From Pelagibius sp. Alg239-R121 (lineage in GTDB: Bacteria > Pseudomonadota > Alphaproteobacteria > Kiloniellales > Kiloniellaceae), in NCBI RefSeq assembly GCF_947331435.1, contig NZ_CAMZOF010000002.1:248001-312000 (forward strand): a stretch of 64,000 nt of DNA. Direction: 5' to 3'. The notes under the pieces are model-generated. The model was not told the DNA's origin and did not search any database. It saw nothing but the letters and a program-made list of their open reading frames with translations. The translations under genes were made by a program, and so were the position numbers. How positions within the stretch are numbered: the stretch's first letter is position 1; every line of letters starts with the position of its first letter. This document shows, one piece after another, positions 37,610 to 46,989 of the stretch.

Positions 37610-39043
37610 TTAACGGCTCACGCGCATCCGATAGGTCAGAGTCGTGGATCCACCCGCAGGAACCTCCAGCTTCCAGACAAGTTGATTGGCTGTTTCCGCC
37701 TCGTGCGCGCTGGTTTCCTTAAGCATCTTCCAGCCCGACGGGAAGAAACCGGCAACCTCTACAGTGACGGCTTCGTCCTTGGCGTTTTCGACAACGATTT
37801 CCTGCTCCGACTCATAGGTATCGCGGGAAATCCGGTCCACGGCGGTATGCCTCGCACGCGCTGTGATGTCGAAAGCCTCCCCAAGCCTCAACTCAGCCTT
37901 CTCTCCTTCCGGCGTGTGATTCAGATGGTCCTCGCCCAGGAACAGGCTGCCCTTCTGTGTCGACTGATAGACCCGGACGATTCCGGCTGGCAGCGGCAAA
38001 CCCAGACCCGTCTCCTCGCCGTTCTCGATCTCCAGGGTGATGGCCGCATTGACCGGGCCGATCTCGTTGGCGCCGCCATGGGCATTCGCCAGACCCTCGA
38101 AGCGGTAGGTCTTAAGGACAGCAACGCCATTTGCCGACAAAAGGCTGATCTGTTTGGTTTCGCGCGCCCCAATCGCAACAGCGCGTTCCAAGTCATAGAC
38201 ATAGCGGTCACCGGCAGACTGCGGTGCCGACATATCGGCTTCCGCACTCTCCATCATCGCGCCCTGTGCCCGCATAGCCATCATAGCTTGCTTTGGTTTG
38301 GGTGTCTGTTGGTTCACCTGTCCGGCCACAAGCCGAAGTGTCGCGTCCTCAAACTCCGAACCTGTGCTGTTTCTGAGCGTCACCATGGCCGAGAGATCAA
38401 GCCGGTCTTCCGCTTCGTTCAGTTCGGCCACGTAGTCAGCACTCCAGGAAAGCCCACCCGTCAGATAGCGCAGCGCCAGTTCGCCGGCACCACCCGCAGC
38501 ACTTTCGATCTCAGCCACCAAAGTGGGTTTTTCGCGCAGACCTTCGGGAATCTCGTCAAAGACAAGTCGTCCCGGCACGTTGGTCTCAATGCGGTTGCCG
38601 ATCTGAAGCACGATGCCCTGGGTGATACTGATCAGCCGCGCAGTGACAAAAGTTTCCTCGCCGGTCGTTGGATGGGTCCGTATGACGCGAACGTCCTTGC
38701 CAACGGAGGCTTCCAGCAGTTTCTGCTGAGAGATCAGATTGGCATCGAAAGACTGCTCGAGAACCCGGAAACCTTCGCCGCCGATCAAGGCGGTTTGCGG
38801 GAGAAGATTTGCAGGCAGCCCTTCGATCGCAACCTTGGTCCGGCCCTTCGGCAGCTCCAGGCCCCGGATTTCGCTGATCAGGGCCAAGTCCTGATTGTAA
38901 ACCGTCAAGGCCACCGTTTTGCGTGCGTCCTCTCCGATCTTCAGCTCCGCAGCCATGGCCGTCATGACCAGGGAAACGGTCAGAACTGCAGCCGTGGCGC
39001 CGGAAAACCCTGCCCGCTTCGCCAAATTCGCAAATCCAGTCAT
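37610..39043 (-). CDS. Exported DUF4139 protein
   Basis: The start at 39043 is set by TGGAGAT at good spacing; the product has 477 residues. A signal peptide (ATAAVLTVSLVMTAMAAE) is followed by a beta-rich protein with LTVYNQDLALISEIRGLELP and LRYLTGGLSWSADYVAELNE, the pattern of DUF4139. An alanine/methionine-rich low-complexity patch lies near residue 265. The function of the family is not established; it is likely periplasmic or surface-linked. It is monocistronic. Confidence 0.87.
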   Translation of the reverse strand: MTGFANLAKRAGFSGATAAVLTVSLVMTAMAAELKIGEDARKTVALTVYNQDLALISEIRGLELPKGRTKVAIEGLPANLLPQTALIGGEGFRVLEQSFDANLISQQKLLEASVGKDVRVIRTHPTTGEETFVTARLISITQGIVLQIGNRIETNVPGRLVFDEIPEGLREKPTLVAEIESAAGGAGELALRYLTGGLSWSADYVAELNEAEDRLDLSAMVTLRNSTGSEFEDATLRLVAGQVNQQTPKPKQAMMAMRAQGAMMESAEADMSAPQSAGDRYVYDLERAVAIGARETKQISLLSANGVAVLKTYRFEGLANAHGGANEIGPVNAAITLEIENGEETGLGLPLPAGIVRVYQSTQKGSLFLGEDHLNHTPEGEKAELRLGEAFDITARARHTAVDRISRDTYESEQEIVVENAKDEAVTVEVAGFFPSGWKMLKETSAHEAETANQLVWKLEVPAGGSTTLTYRMRVSR

Positions 39044-39155
39044 GGAAATCTCCAAAGTGGTAATTCAGCCCGAAACCTGCGCAATGATTGTGGCAAGACG
39101 GCGGCGCAAAGATGTTAAAGACCGCGCAAATCCCGCAATGGCTTTGCCGTCACAA

Positions 39156-39752
39156 TCACCCTGCCGGGCGTCTCGCCTGCAGCGCCGCTGTCAGGGTTCC
39201 ATCGTCCAGATAGTCGAGCTCCCCCCCCACGGGCACGCCGTGGGCAAGACGCGAAATCTTAACGTTGCTGCCGGTCAGGCTTTCCGCAATGTAATGGCCC
39301 GTCGTTTGGCCATCGACCGTGGCGCCAAGAGCCAGAATGATCTCAGTCACGGCGCTGTCTTCGACGCGTCCGCGCAGAGAGCCAATGTTCAGTTGCTCCG
39401 GGCCCCGGCCGTCCAGCGCCGAGAGTGTCCCGCCGACCACATGATAGCGTCCTTTGAAGGCGCCGCTGCGCTCCAGCGCCCAAAGATCACCAACCTCCTC
39501 CACGACACAGATAATCGAAGCGTCGCGCTTGGGATCGTCACAGATATCGCAGGGATCACTGGTATCCAGATTGCCGCAGTTCGAACAGGTGCGGATGTTA
39601 TCCGCCGCCCGTTGGATGGCGGTTCCCAGCGGCAGCATCAAGCCTTCGCGCTTTTTGATCAGGTGCAGCGCGGCGCGGCGCGCGGAACGCGGCCCCATGC
39701 CCGGCAGGCGGGCGAGAAGCTGGATCAGACGCTCGATATCGTTTTGTGCCAT
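39156..39752 (-). CDS. recR: Recombination protein RecR
   Basis: The product has 198 residues: helix-hairpin-helix ([20 protein letters not shown]), a C4 zinc finger ([16 protein letters not shown]) and a Toprim domain ([20 protein letters not shown], then [15 protein letters not shown]). With RecF/RecO it loads RecA at gaps. It is the last gene of ffs-dnaX-ybaB-recR on this strand. Confidence 0.97.
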   Translation of the reverse strand: MAQNDIERLIQLLARLPGMGPRSARRAALHLIKKREGLMLPLGTAIQRAADNIRTCSNCGNLDTSDPCDICDDPKRDASIICVVEEVGDLWALERSGAFKGRYHVVGGTLSALDGRGPEQLNIGSLRGRVEDSAVTEIILALGATVDGQTTGHYIAESLTGSNVKISRLAHGVPVGGELDYLDDGTLTAALQARRPAG

Positions 39753-39786
39753 AGAGGAAGCCGGATATGTACCGAAGAACGCGCGA

Positions 39787-40110
39787 TCAGAAGGGCAGCT
39801 TGAAGCCTTCCGGCAGGTTCAGTCCGCCGGTCATGTCTTTCATCTTGTCGGCTACTTCGGCTTCGACCTTTTGCTTCGCGTCGTTGCTGGCCGCGACGAT
39901 CAGATCTTCGAGAACCTCCGGATCCTTGGGATCGATCAGCGCCGGATCGATCTTGACAGACCGCATCTCGCTCTTGCCGTTCAGGGTCACGCGCACCATA
40001 CCACCACCGGCCACGCCGGTGATTTCCAGATCGGCCAGTTTTTCCTGCATTTCAGCCATCTTGGACTGCATCTGCTGGGCCTGTTTCATCATCTGAGCGA
40101 GGTTTTTCAT
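39787..40110 (-). CDS. ybaB: Nucleoid-associated protein YbaB/EbfC
   Basis: The product has 107 residues, [20 protein letters not shown] then a beta-rich middle [20 protein letters not shown] and [20 protein letters not shown]. It is a dimeric DNA-binding protein. It lies 8 bp after dnaX and 34 bp before recR in the conserved operon. Confidence 0.96.
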   Translation of the reverse strand: MKNLAQMMKQAQQMQSKMAEMQEKLADLEITGVAGGGMVRVTLNGKSEMRSVKIDPALIDPKDPEVLEDLIVAASNDAKQKVEAEVADKMKDMTGGLNLPEGFKLPF

Positions 40111-40118
40111 ATCACTTC

Positions 40119-42101
40119 CTATTCATCGACCGGCACTTCATCGCCGATCGGGAGATCTTCGTCTGTTATCACGTCTTCGCCGATCGGCGGCACGAATTCA
40201 CCCTGTGGCAGTGTCATGGTGCCATTGCGGCGTGCAACCACCTTGGCACCCGGGAAGGACGCCATCACCGCTTTGACAAGCGGGTCTTCCATGGCAACGG
40301 CCGTCAGCTTCTCTTCAACCGCGTCTTCCTGGTCTCTTACCGAGGGCGCGCCCGCCTCGCTGGAGACGCTGACCACCCAACGGCGTCCGGTCCAGTCCTG
40401 CAGCAGATTTCCCAGGCGCCCGGCCAGATCGCGCGGGGCATCGTCCTTAGGTCGAAATTCGATCGCACCTTCTGCAAAGCTGACCAAATGAACATCGTTG
40501 ACAAGGTGGGCCGCAACAATCGCCTCACGCCGGCTGCGGGCCAGTTCGATCACCTCGGAAAACGACTTCGGCGCCGGCGATTGAGCGGCGGCGGCTTGTG
40601 GAGCGGCAACCGGCGCAGCTTCCTTAGGCGCCGGCGTCGAGGCTGTTTCCGTCTCAGCCGCATCCATCGGCATTGTCTCAACAAGCATGGGCTCAACTGC
40701 GCGCAACATTGCGGCGCCAGCACCCTGACCGGATACAGCCCGCGGCGCCTCTTGCAGAACGGGCGCCACCGAGGATGACGATTGCGGTGTGGATCCGCCA
40801 GAGCCAGCCTGCGGGGCAGAGCTTGTGGTGTTCGCGCCACCGCTTGGACCCGACTGTAGCTGCTTAACAAGATCGCCCGGGGTCGGCAGTTCGCTGGCAT
40901 ATGCCAGGCGAATCAGAACCATTTCGGTTGCCTGCAGCGGATTTGGCGCGCTTTGAACCTCGCCCAGACCCTTGAGCAGGATCTGCCAGGTTCTTGTCAG
41001 CACAGGCATGGAGAGCTTTTCAGACAACTCTTTGCCGCGCAGGCGCTCGGCCTCCGGCACGCCCGGCGCCGACAGGCTTTCGGGTGTCAGGCGGGCCCGG
41101 GTCAGGAAATGGGAAAAGTCCATCAGATCCTGGATAACGACGGCTGGAACCGCTCCGGACGCGTAAAGGTCTTCCAATATCGTCAGTGCTTCTGCGGTTG
41201 CACCGCGCATCACCGAATCGAAGAGATCAAGCACCCGGGTCCGGTCCGCCAATCCAAGCATATCACGGACCTGCCCGGCATCGATCCGACGGCCACCCAA
41301 CGCGATCGCCTGATCCAGAAGCGATAGTCCGTCCCGGACCGAGCCATCCGCGGCCCGGGCCAGCATGGCCAGCGCTTCTGCATCGATTTCGACGGATTCG
41401 GCTTTGGCAATCGTGGCGAAATGGGCCGCGAGCGTATCATGTCCGACCCGGCGCAGGTCGAAGCGCTGACAGCGTGAGAGCACGGTAATCGGAACCTTCC
41501 GGATTTCCGTGGTCGCGAAGATGAAGATGACATGCTCTGGCGGCTCTTCCAACGTCTTCAACAGGGCGTTGAAGGCATTGTTGGAGAGCATATGGACTTC
41601 GTCGATGATGTAGATCTTGTTGCGTGCCGAGACGGGACGGTAACGCACACCTTCGATCAGCTCTCGAATATCAGCAACACCGGTCCGGCTCGCAGCATCC
41701 ATTTCGATTACATCGACGTGACGGTCCTGGGCGATCGAGACGCAAAACTCACACTGGCCGCAGGGTTGCGGCGTGGGCCCGCCCTTGCCGTCAGAGCCGA
41801 CACAATTCAACGCCCGGGCGATAATGCGGGCGGTCGTGGTTTTCCCCACACCACGTACGCCGGTCAGGATAAAGGCGTGCGCCATGCGGCCAGATTCGAT
41901 CGCGTTGGTCAGAGTCCGGACCAGCGCTTCCTGGCCGATGAGATCAGCAAAATTTGCGGGGCGGTACTTTCGCGCGAGAACGCGGTAGGGATCGCTTGAT
42001 TCTTGCGACCCGGGACCGTCGGAATCTGTGCTCTTCGGGCTGACATCAGACGAAGCTGTTGTTTCGGGGGCCGGGGACTCGATTATCGGTTGATCCGTCA
42101 T
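40119..42101 (-). CDS. dnaX: DNA polymerase III subunits gamma and tau
   Basis: The ATG at 42101 gives 660 residues (MTDQPIIESPAPE); a TTG at 42182 would add an unlikely leader. The AAA+ core shows RKYRPANFADLIGQEALVRT, Walker A GVRGVGKTTTARI, a Cys4 zinc site (CVGSDGKGG to CEFC), Walker B IIDEVHM and the sensor LSRCQRFDL. A Pro/Ala-rich linker and a C-terminal tau region follow. AAGG abuts the ATG with no spacer, so initiation may be unusual. I cannot see a clear frameshift site for gamma. Confidence 0.95.
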   Translation of the reverse strand: MTDQPIIESPAPETTASSDVSPKSTDSDGPGSQESSDPYRVLARKYRPANFADLIGQEALVRTLTNAIESGRMAHAFILTGVRGVGKTTTARIIARALNCVGSDGKGGPTPQPCGQCEFCVSIAQDRHVDVIEMDAASRTGVADIRELIEGVRYRPVSARNKIYIIDEVHMLSNNAFNALLKTLEEPPEHVIFIFATTEIRKVPITVLSRCQRFDLRRVGHDTLAAHFATIAKAESVEIDAEALAMLARAADGSVRDGLSLLDQAIALGGRRIDAGQVRDMLGLADRTRVLDLFDSVMRGATAEALTILEDLYASGAVPAVVIQDLMDFSHFLTRARLTPESLSAPGVPEAERLRGKELSEKLSMPVLTRTWQILLKGLGEVQSAPNPLQATEMVLIRLAYASELPTPGDLVKQLQSGPSGGANTTSSAPQAGSGGSTPQSSSSVAPVLQEAPRAVSGQGAGAAMLRAVEPMLVETMPMDAAETETASTPAPKEAAPVAAPQAAAAQSPAPKSFSEVIELARSRREAIVAAHLVNDVHLVSFAEGAIEFRPKDDAPRDLAGRLGNLLQDWTGRRWVVSVSSEAGAPSVRDQEDAVEEKLTAVAMEDPLVKAVMASFPGAKVVARRNGTMTLPQGEFVPPIGEDVITDEDLPIGDEVPVDE

Positions 42102-42206
42102 CCTTGAGCGCTCGAAAACTGCGGCACCACAGTCGGGTGCCTTCCCCGCCAATGCTCTCTCAGGCTTATCGATGACGCGCAAGCCCGCGGCGTTGCCTGA
42201 TGAGGT

Positions 42207-42302
42207 GGGAGGCTGAACCCTCGACCCGGGCCAAACTCGTTACGGCTGCTTCCTTCCGGATCTGACCGGGTTGGCGAGCGGTCCGTCCGCGGCCAACCTC
42301 CC
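42207..42302 (-). ncRNA. ffs: Signal recognition particle 4.5S RNA
   Basis: On the minus strand the conserved SRP loop CAGATCCGGAAGGAAGCAG (within 42241-42264) carries the GGAA tetraloop and the asymmetric loop that binds Ffh. The ends pair: GGGAGG at the 5' end (42297-42302) with CCTCCC at the 3' end (42207-42212). About 96 nt is a normal size for the bacterial short form. It is upstream of dnaX, as in many alphaproteobacteria. Bounds are good to a few bases. Confidence 0.93.
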
Positions 42303-42308
42303 TGTTGG

Positions 42309-42339
42309 ACTATATCAATCTTCTGCGCCTCCAAGGCAA
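42309..42339 (-). promoter_or_regulatory. Probable ffs promoter
   Basis: Read on the minus strand, TTGCCT (42334-42339) and TATAGT (42309-42314) lie 19 bp apart, and TATAGT is 6 bp from the presumed first base of the 4.5S RNA. The -10 is good and the -35 fair. Confidence 0.5.
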
Positions 42340-42344
42340 GGGAT

Positions 42345-42397
42345 TTAGAGTGCGATCGCTCTTGATTTTTTCCTTCATGAGCAGGAATCGCCCTCTG
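42345..42397. repeat. Dispersed palindromic element, copy B
   Basis: TTAGAGTGCGATCGCTCTTG starts at 42344 and GAGCAGGAATCGCCCTCT ends at about 42397; the second is an imperfect inverse of the first. TTTTTTCCTTC lies between, comparable to the GTTTCC loops of the other copies. It lies just upstream of the ffs promoter. Confidence 0.6.
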
Positions 42398-42533
42398 GCC
42401 ATACTTAGAAGTGACAGATTCACGTTTCACTTCGGGTCGAAGCCAGACGATCAGGCTCTCGATTGCAATGTTCATGAAACTTTGTTTCCGCGTCCGGTGA
42501 GCGGAGTTGACGCACGAATCGCCTTGGTAGGCA

Positions 42534-43091
42534 TTATTTTTCCACCGATTCCTGAAGATCGGGCATCCAGGGTATATCCGTGGCGCCAATATCCAAACCT
42601 TGCTGTGAAAGCAGCGTCGTGAGCTGGCCCCGATGATGGGTCTGGTGATTGAACATATGCAGGACCAACAGCCATGCAGGCTGGCTGCGGGTCATTCCAT
42701 CTACTCCGCTGGTCCAGGAGGACGGCGCCGCCAGCCAGTTGCGATCGAGCCCGTCCGTCCACGCAAGAATATCCCTGTCCATCTCCTCCCGTGCCTGACG
42801 CAGCTCGTCAAAGGATTCATAAAGGTCGGCACCGATAGGCCTGGTTTCGTAGGCTTGGCCCGTAAAACGCTTCATCCAGGCCCGGTCGCCGAACAGCAGG
42901 TGGTTCAAAGTGCTGTGGATGGACTTGAAAAAGGCCCCGTCATCACGTCTGCGAACCGTATCGTCGATGCCTGCGCAAACATCGTAGAGTTTGACGTTCA
43001 TCCAGGCATTGTATTTGGCAAAACGCTGAAAGGCTTCAGGTTCAATCACCCAGGGCCTCCTTTCCCTCTCTGGCAGATCGTCGTGCCGCAA
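42534..43091 (-). CDS. DinB-family protein
   Basis: The product has 185 residues forming a four-helix bundle. Likely metal-binding histidines are in STLNHLLFGDRAW (about residue 64) and in HMFNHQTHHRGQL (near 146-150), the usual three-His DinB arrangement. DinB proteins are damage-related or thiol-transferase-like metalloproteins, with functions often unknown. This is not the DNA polymerase IV of the same name. It ends about 230 bp from ffs and is followed upstream by the DUF6134 gene. Confidence 0.88.
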   Translation of the reverse strand: MRHDDLPERERRPWVIEPEAFQRFAKYNAWMNVKLYDVCAGIDDTVRRRDDGAFFKSIHSTLNHLLFGDRAWMKRFTGQAYETRPIGADLYESFDELRQAREEMDRDILAWTDGLDRNWLAAPSSWTSGVDGMTRSQPAWLLVLHMFNHQTHHRGQLTTLLSQQGLDIGATDIPWMPDLQESVEK

Positions 43092-43112
43092 TCCGGGCCG
43101 GCGAACTAGGAT

Positions 43113-43856
43113 TTATCGCAGTTCGGCGACGAACTCGGACCCGTCTCGCGCCAGATAGCTCATCCGAACCAGGGCGCAATGCTCATCGTACCAAAGAATC
43201 CGCTGAATCTGGCCGGCAATTTCGAAACGGCGCGTTTCCACCAGCTTGCCTTGAACCTCGAGCATTTCCAGCCCGCGGTCCTGACCCGTAACGACCTTGA
43301 CCATCCCATCGACACCATCCCAGAGTGCCTGAGAAGCCGGTGTGTCGCGATGCCAGAAACTTGCCGGCACGATAAAGCCGGAAACAGTAAAGGACTGGCC
43401 ATTGACCCGGCCGATAAAGATGTCGTCGATACGCTCGGCGCGCACCAGATAGCGCGCACCATCGTCGTCCGTGTCGGCCACAAAAGCCTCCAGGCGCCCG
43501 CCCAGCCAACTTTCCTCTGCATGATGACGATAGCGGTAAAGCACGGTCTGTCCGCGGTTCACCTCGATATCGATGCTGCTGCGCACGAAGAACTGCCCGT
43601 CCTGTCGCGAAAAATTAAAGCTTTGGGTTCCGACCCGCGCCCCGTTTCGCGAAATATCGAATTGCCGTTCGCCGTCAGCGGGAAATCTGAGGCACTCCGC
43701 CGCGAGGGACGGTGCCGAAATGAAAAGGGTTAAGGCCGCAGCCAAAGCGGTCGACCTGCACAAACGCAAGACCACCGCGCGCGCCAAGATCCTGAGCGCC
43801 GGTTTGGCCCAGTTCCGCCAAGTCTTTCTTGCTAGGGGTCGCAGTGTCCACCTCAC
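43113..43856 (-). CDS. Exported DUF6134-type protein
   Basis: The product has 247 residues from a GTG; a later GTG around residue 28 is a possible alternative, and the true start is unsure. A hydrophobic signal (ALAAALTLFISAPSLAAE) precedes a beta-rich domain containing DISRNGARVGTQSFNFSRQD and IDIEVNRGQTVLYRYRHHAE, which I associate with DUF6134. Role unknown; it is probably periplasmic. It lies 21 bp upstream of the DinB gene, so the two are likely co-transcribed. Confidence 0.75.
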   Translation of the reverse strand: MRWTLRPLARKTWRNWAKPALRILARAVVLRLCRSTALAAALTLFISAPSLAAECLRFPADGERQFDISRNGARVGTQSFNFSRQDGQFFVRSSIDIEVNRGQTVLYRYRHHAEESWLGGRLEAFVADTDDDGARYLVRAERIDDIFIGRVNGQSFTVSGFIVPASFWHRDTPASQALWDGVDGMVKVVTGQDRGLEMLEVQGKLVETRRFEIAGQIQRILWYDEHCALVRMSYLARDGSEFVAELR

Positions 43857-43990
43857 TTGCCGTTACATACCCGCAACATGAAGACTGGCGGACGGCAGCA
43901 TGATTGGCAAGTATGCCGGTAGCTCCGCAGGGTTGATTTTTATCGAGTTGGACGATTGCAGTTACCGTCGGCTTGTGCCAACTTCGCGCC

Positions 43991-44923
43991 ATGCCTTCGA
44001 GAAATTTTTACAGCGGCAGCGGCCTGGACCGCGCCGAACACCTGCGTGACGATGCTGAATGGCTGCGGGCGCAACTCAGCAAATCGACTACCCGCATTCT
44101 GCCGGTTTGGCGCACGAAAAACCTGATCGACACACGCTCCAGGATCAGCGGAGAGCCACGTCCGGTCTGGCTGCCAAGCCTCAAGGCGGCTCGTCTGCTC
44201 GAGTTGGCCGATGAACTGATTTTCCTCGGCCTTCGAGATGGCGAGGTGCGGATCGCCCTGGATCTCTCGACCGTCGAAGAACCATCGGAGCATCCCGACC
44301 TGGCCCCGCTGGGCGAATTCGTCGATTTGCGTGAAATCGGCCCGCTGCTGCCACGTGACGAAGGCTCAATCCTCGCCTATGCGCGCGGACTGGCCCACTG
44401 GCACAAGACCCATCCCTTCTGCGGCCGCTGCGGCCATCCGACTGAAAGCACGCAAAATGGACACGTCCGGCGCTGTAGTAATCCGGATTGCGGCACCTCG
44501 CATTTCCCGCGCAGCGATCCTGCGGTGATCATGCTGGTCCACGATGGCGATCGCTGCCTTCTCGGGCGGCAACCTTTCTGGCCGCCGGGAATGCATTCGG
44601 TTCTTGCCGGCTTTGTCGAGCCGGGCGAGAGCTTGGAGGAGGCTGTGATCCGCGAGGTATTTGAGGAAGTGACCCTAAAGGTCGATCAGGTGACGTATCA
44701 CTCCTCCCAGCCCTGGCCCTTCCCTTCGTCCATCATGCTGGGGTTTTCAGCCCGGGCACTCAACACCGAGATCAAGGTCGACGAACGCGAGCTTGAGAGG
44801 GCGCGCTGGTACAGCCGGGAAGAAATGCTCAATTCTCCTGAAGACGAGAGCTTTCGCCTGCCGCGGCGCGACTCCATTGCCCGGCGTCTGGTTGACGACT
44901 GGCTCAAGGAAACCGGTTCCTGA
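43991..44923 (+). CDS. nudC: NAD(+) diphosphatase NudC (NADH pyrophosphatase / RNA deNADding)
   Basis: The ATG at 43991 gives 310 residues. An N-terminal domain is followed by a Cys4 zinc ribbon (CGRCGHPTES to CSNPDCG), the Nudix box GFVEPGESLEEAVIREVFEE, and the NudC-specific SQPWPFPSSIMLGF. It cleaves NADH to NMNH and AMP, and in E. coli removes NAD caps from RNA. It lies near pheA and kdsB, a frequent alphaproteobacterial setting. Confidence 0.95.
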   Translation: MPSRNFYSGSGLDRAEHLRDDAEWLRAQLSKSTTRILPVWRTKNLIDTRSRISGEPRPVWLPSLKAARLLELADELIFLGLRDGEVRIALDLSTVEEPSEHPDLAPLGEFVDLREIGPLLPRDEGSILAYARGLAHWHKTHPFCGRCGHPTESTQNGHVRRCSNPDCGTSHFPRSDPAVIMLVHDGDRCLLGRQPFWPPGMHSVLAGFVEPGESLEEAVIREVFEEVTLKVDQVTYHSSQPWPFPSSIMLGFSARALNTEIKVDERELERARWYSREEMLNSPEDESFRLPRRDSIARRLVDDWLKETGS

Positions 44924-45013
44924 CCAAAGGGGTCAAGAACAAGAAACACCCTTACATCTTATGGACGCAAGTCGGGTCTTAAGTCAGCTGACCTCCGGCC
45001 TGCTGACGTATGA

Positions 45014-45874
45014 TCAGTTGTTGCCGCCGCGAAAGCTGTTGGCCGGATAGACGCCCAGGATCTTTACTTCCTTTGAAAAGAAGCTGAGTTCTTCGAGCGC
45101 CAGGCGCACCGGACGCTGATCGGGATGACCTTCGATGTCCGCGTAGAACTGCGCCACCGTAAACCCGCCATCGATAATGTAGCTCTCGAGCTTGGTAATA
45201 TTGACACCGTTGGTCGCGAAGCCGCCCAAACCCTTGTAAAGTGCCGCCGGAACCGAGCGGACCCGAAAAACAAAGGTCGTGACGACGAGTCCGTTATCAG
45301 GGTCTGGATCGAGCGGCTCTTCAGCCATGATGATGAAGCGCGTGGTGTTGTGCGCCAGATCGTGAACATCGCTTCTGATGACATCGAGACCGTAGATCTC
45401 GGCCGCCAGATCCGACGCGATGGCGCCCTGAGTGGGATCGTTGATCTCCGAGACTTCTGCCGCCGCGCCGGCCGTATCGGCGTGAACGACAGGCTCGATA
45501 CCGGCGTCACGCAGGAAGTTACGGACCTGCGCCAGCGCCTGAACGTGGCTGTGCACCCGCTTGATCCCTTCCAGAGTCGCACCCTTTGGCGCGAGCAGCT
45601 GATGGTCGACCTTCTGGAAATGCTCTCCGATTATATGGAGACCGGAGGTCGGCAGCAGATGATGGATGTCGGCCACCCGCCCGGCACTGGAGTTTTCGAT
45701 GGGTATCATCGCAAGCTGCGCCCTGCCGTCACGAACAGCGGCGAAAGTCTCTTCGAAGGATCCGCAAGGTAGGGTCTCCAACTCGGGAAAGACAGCCCGG
45801 CAGGCCTTATCCGAATAGGCGCCGTGAACGCCCTGGAATGCAATCACTTGTCGAAGGGTATCTGCCTTAGTCAT
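45014..45874 (-). CDS. pheA: Prephenate dehydratase
   Basis: The ATG at 45874 gives 286 residues; a TTG at 45886 is less likely. The dehydratase domain has IAFQGVHGAYSDKACRAVFP, MIPIENSSAGRVADIHHLLP and the catalytic NTTRFIIM. A C-terminal ACT domain (GGFATNGVNITKLESYII, GGFTVAQFYADIEGHP) is the phenylalanine feedback site. It is a monofunctional enzyme without chorismate mutase. It makes phenylpyruvate for phenylalanine. Confidence 0.96.
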   Translation of the reverse strand: MTKADTLRQVIAFQGVHGAYSDKACRAVFPELETLPCGSFEETFAAVRDGRAQLAMIPIENSSAGRVADIHHLLPTSGLHIIGEHFQKVDHQLLAPKGATLEGIKRVHSHVQALAQVRNFLRDAGIEPVVHADTAGAAAEVSEINDPTQGAIASDLAAEIYGLDVIRSDVHDLAHNTTRFIIMAEEPLDPDPDNGLVVTTFVFRVRSVPAALYKGLGGFATNGVNITKLESYIIDGGFTVAQFYADIEGHPDQRPVRLALEELSFFSKEVKILGVYPANSFRGGNN

Positions 45875-45947
45875 TTCTAGATCCAAGAAGGGTTAGGGTT
45901 TGCCAGCAACAGTGCGCCGCATGGCCAGGCCGGACATCCAGCTTTCC

Positions 45948-45999
45948 AGAGTGCGATCGTTCTTGATTGAAACAATCAACGAGGTGAATCAGACTCTCA
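45948..45999. repeat. Dispersed palindromic element, copy C
   Basis: AGAGTGCGATCGTTCTTG starts at 45948; then a central hairpin TTGATTG-AAA-CAATCAA; then CAGACTCT ends at about 45998, partly complementary to the start. It lies in the 131-bp space between pheA and kdsB, which are on the same strand. Confidence 0.65.
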
Positions 46000-46005
46000 T
46001 GAAAA

Positions 46006-46770
46006 TTAGGCCTGCCCGGGCGCCAAAAGTTCGCGGGCACGCGCCAGATCGGCGGGAGTATCGACGCCGAAGGGAACCGTGTCAACGCGCGCCACGTCGA
46101 TCCTCATTCCAGCCTCCAGCGCACGCAACTGCTCCAGATGCTCGCGTTCTTCAAGGATCGAGCTGGGCAGGGATACGAAGCGTGCCAGCGCCGCACGACG
46201 GAAGCCGTACAGCCCGATGTGATGGTACAGCGGCAGATTTTCGTTGCCACCGTCCCAAGGGATCGGTGCACGGCTGAAATACAGGGCCCTGGCAATATTG
46301 CGGCCGGGCGCGAACGCCGCGGCCACCTTGACGACACTGGGTTCCCGCCGTTCTTCGCTGTTGCTGATCCGGGCCGCCAGCGTCGCGATATCGACCTCGG
46401 GGTTCTCAAGCGGCTGAAAGACAGCCTGTACTGCCTGAGGCTCGATGGTCGGCAAATCGCCCTGAACGTTAATTACGGCGTCATGTGCCTGATCGGGATC
46501 GACCTGCTGCAGGGCCTCGAAAATCCGGTCTGAACCGGAAGGGTGGCCGGGATCGGTCAGGATTGCACGGCCGCCCGCAGCCTCGATAACATCAGCGATC
46601 GCCTGTTCGGCGCAGGCCACGATGACCGGCCCGATGTCGGCTTCTACGGCACGGCGCCAGCAATGCACGATCATGGCCTCGCCGTGGATCATGGCCAGTG
46701 GCTTGTCGGGCAGACGTGTCGAGGCCATCCGCGCCGGGATCACAACGATAGGATTCTGAGGCAATGTCAT
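46006..46770 (-). CDS. kdsB: 3-deoxy-manno-octulosonate cytidylyltransferase
   Basis: The start at 46770 (MTLPQNPIVVIPARMASTRL) gives 254 residues, the usual size; the extension to 46917 lacks family similarity. IPARMASTRLPDKPL binds CTP, and VINVQGDLPTIEPQAV carries the metal-binding aspartate; YHHIGLYGFRRAAL is also typical. It activates KDO for lipopolysaccharide inner core, so the organism should make LPS with KDO. Confidence 0.96.
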   Translation of the reverse strand: MTLPQNPIVVIPARMASTRLPDKPLAMIHGEAMIVHCWRRAVEADIGPVIVACAEQAIADVIEAAGGRAILTDPGHPSGSDRIFEALQQVDPDQAHDAVINVQGDLPTIEPQAVQAVFQPLENPEVDIATLAARISNSEERREPSVVKVAAAFAPGRNIARALYFSRAPIPWDGGNENLPLYHHIGLYGFRRAALARFVSLPSSILEEREHLEQLRALEAGMRIDVARVDTVPFGVDTPADLARARELLAPGQA

Positions 46771-46989
46771 GTTCGAAAGGTCTCGTCGAAGATCGCAAAC
46801 TGGTCGAGCAGACGCAGCATAGCCACCCCCGACGGGAACGAAATAGCTTTTTTCCTTTCGAACAGCGGGCGTCACCGCGCCCCGGATTGGCACCAGGCAC
46901 CCGGTGACTTCAGCCAAAGTTGCCCATGAGACATAAAATCTCTCAAGGCCCGGAGTCAGATCAGCCGCAGGATCAGACCGACCGCCAGA

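Noticed and set aside
37682-39118. A 478-codon open frame antisense to the DUF4139 gene
   Set aside because: The minus-strand protein has a signal peptide, a good Shine-Dalgarno sequence and DUF4139 features; the opposite frame has no domain and low-complexity composition.
42305-42622. A 105-codon frame upstream of ffs on the plus strand
   Set aside because: It overlaps the ffs promoter, repeat copy B and the end of the DinB gene; no Shine-Dalgarno sequence and no domain.
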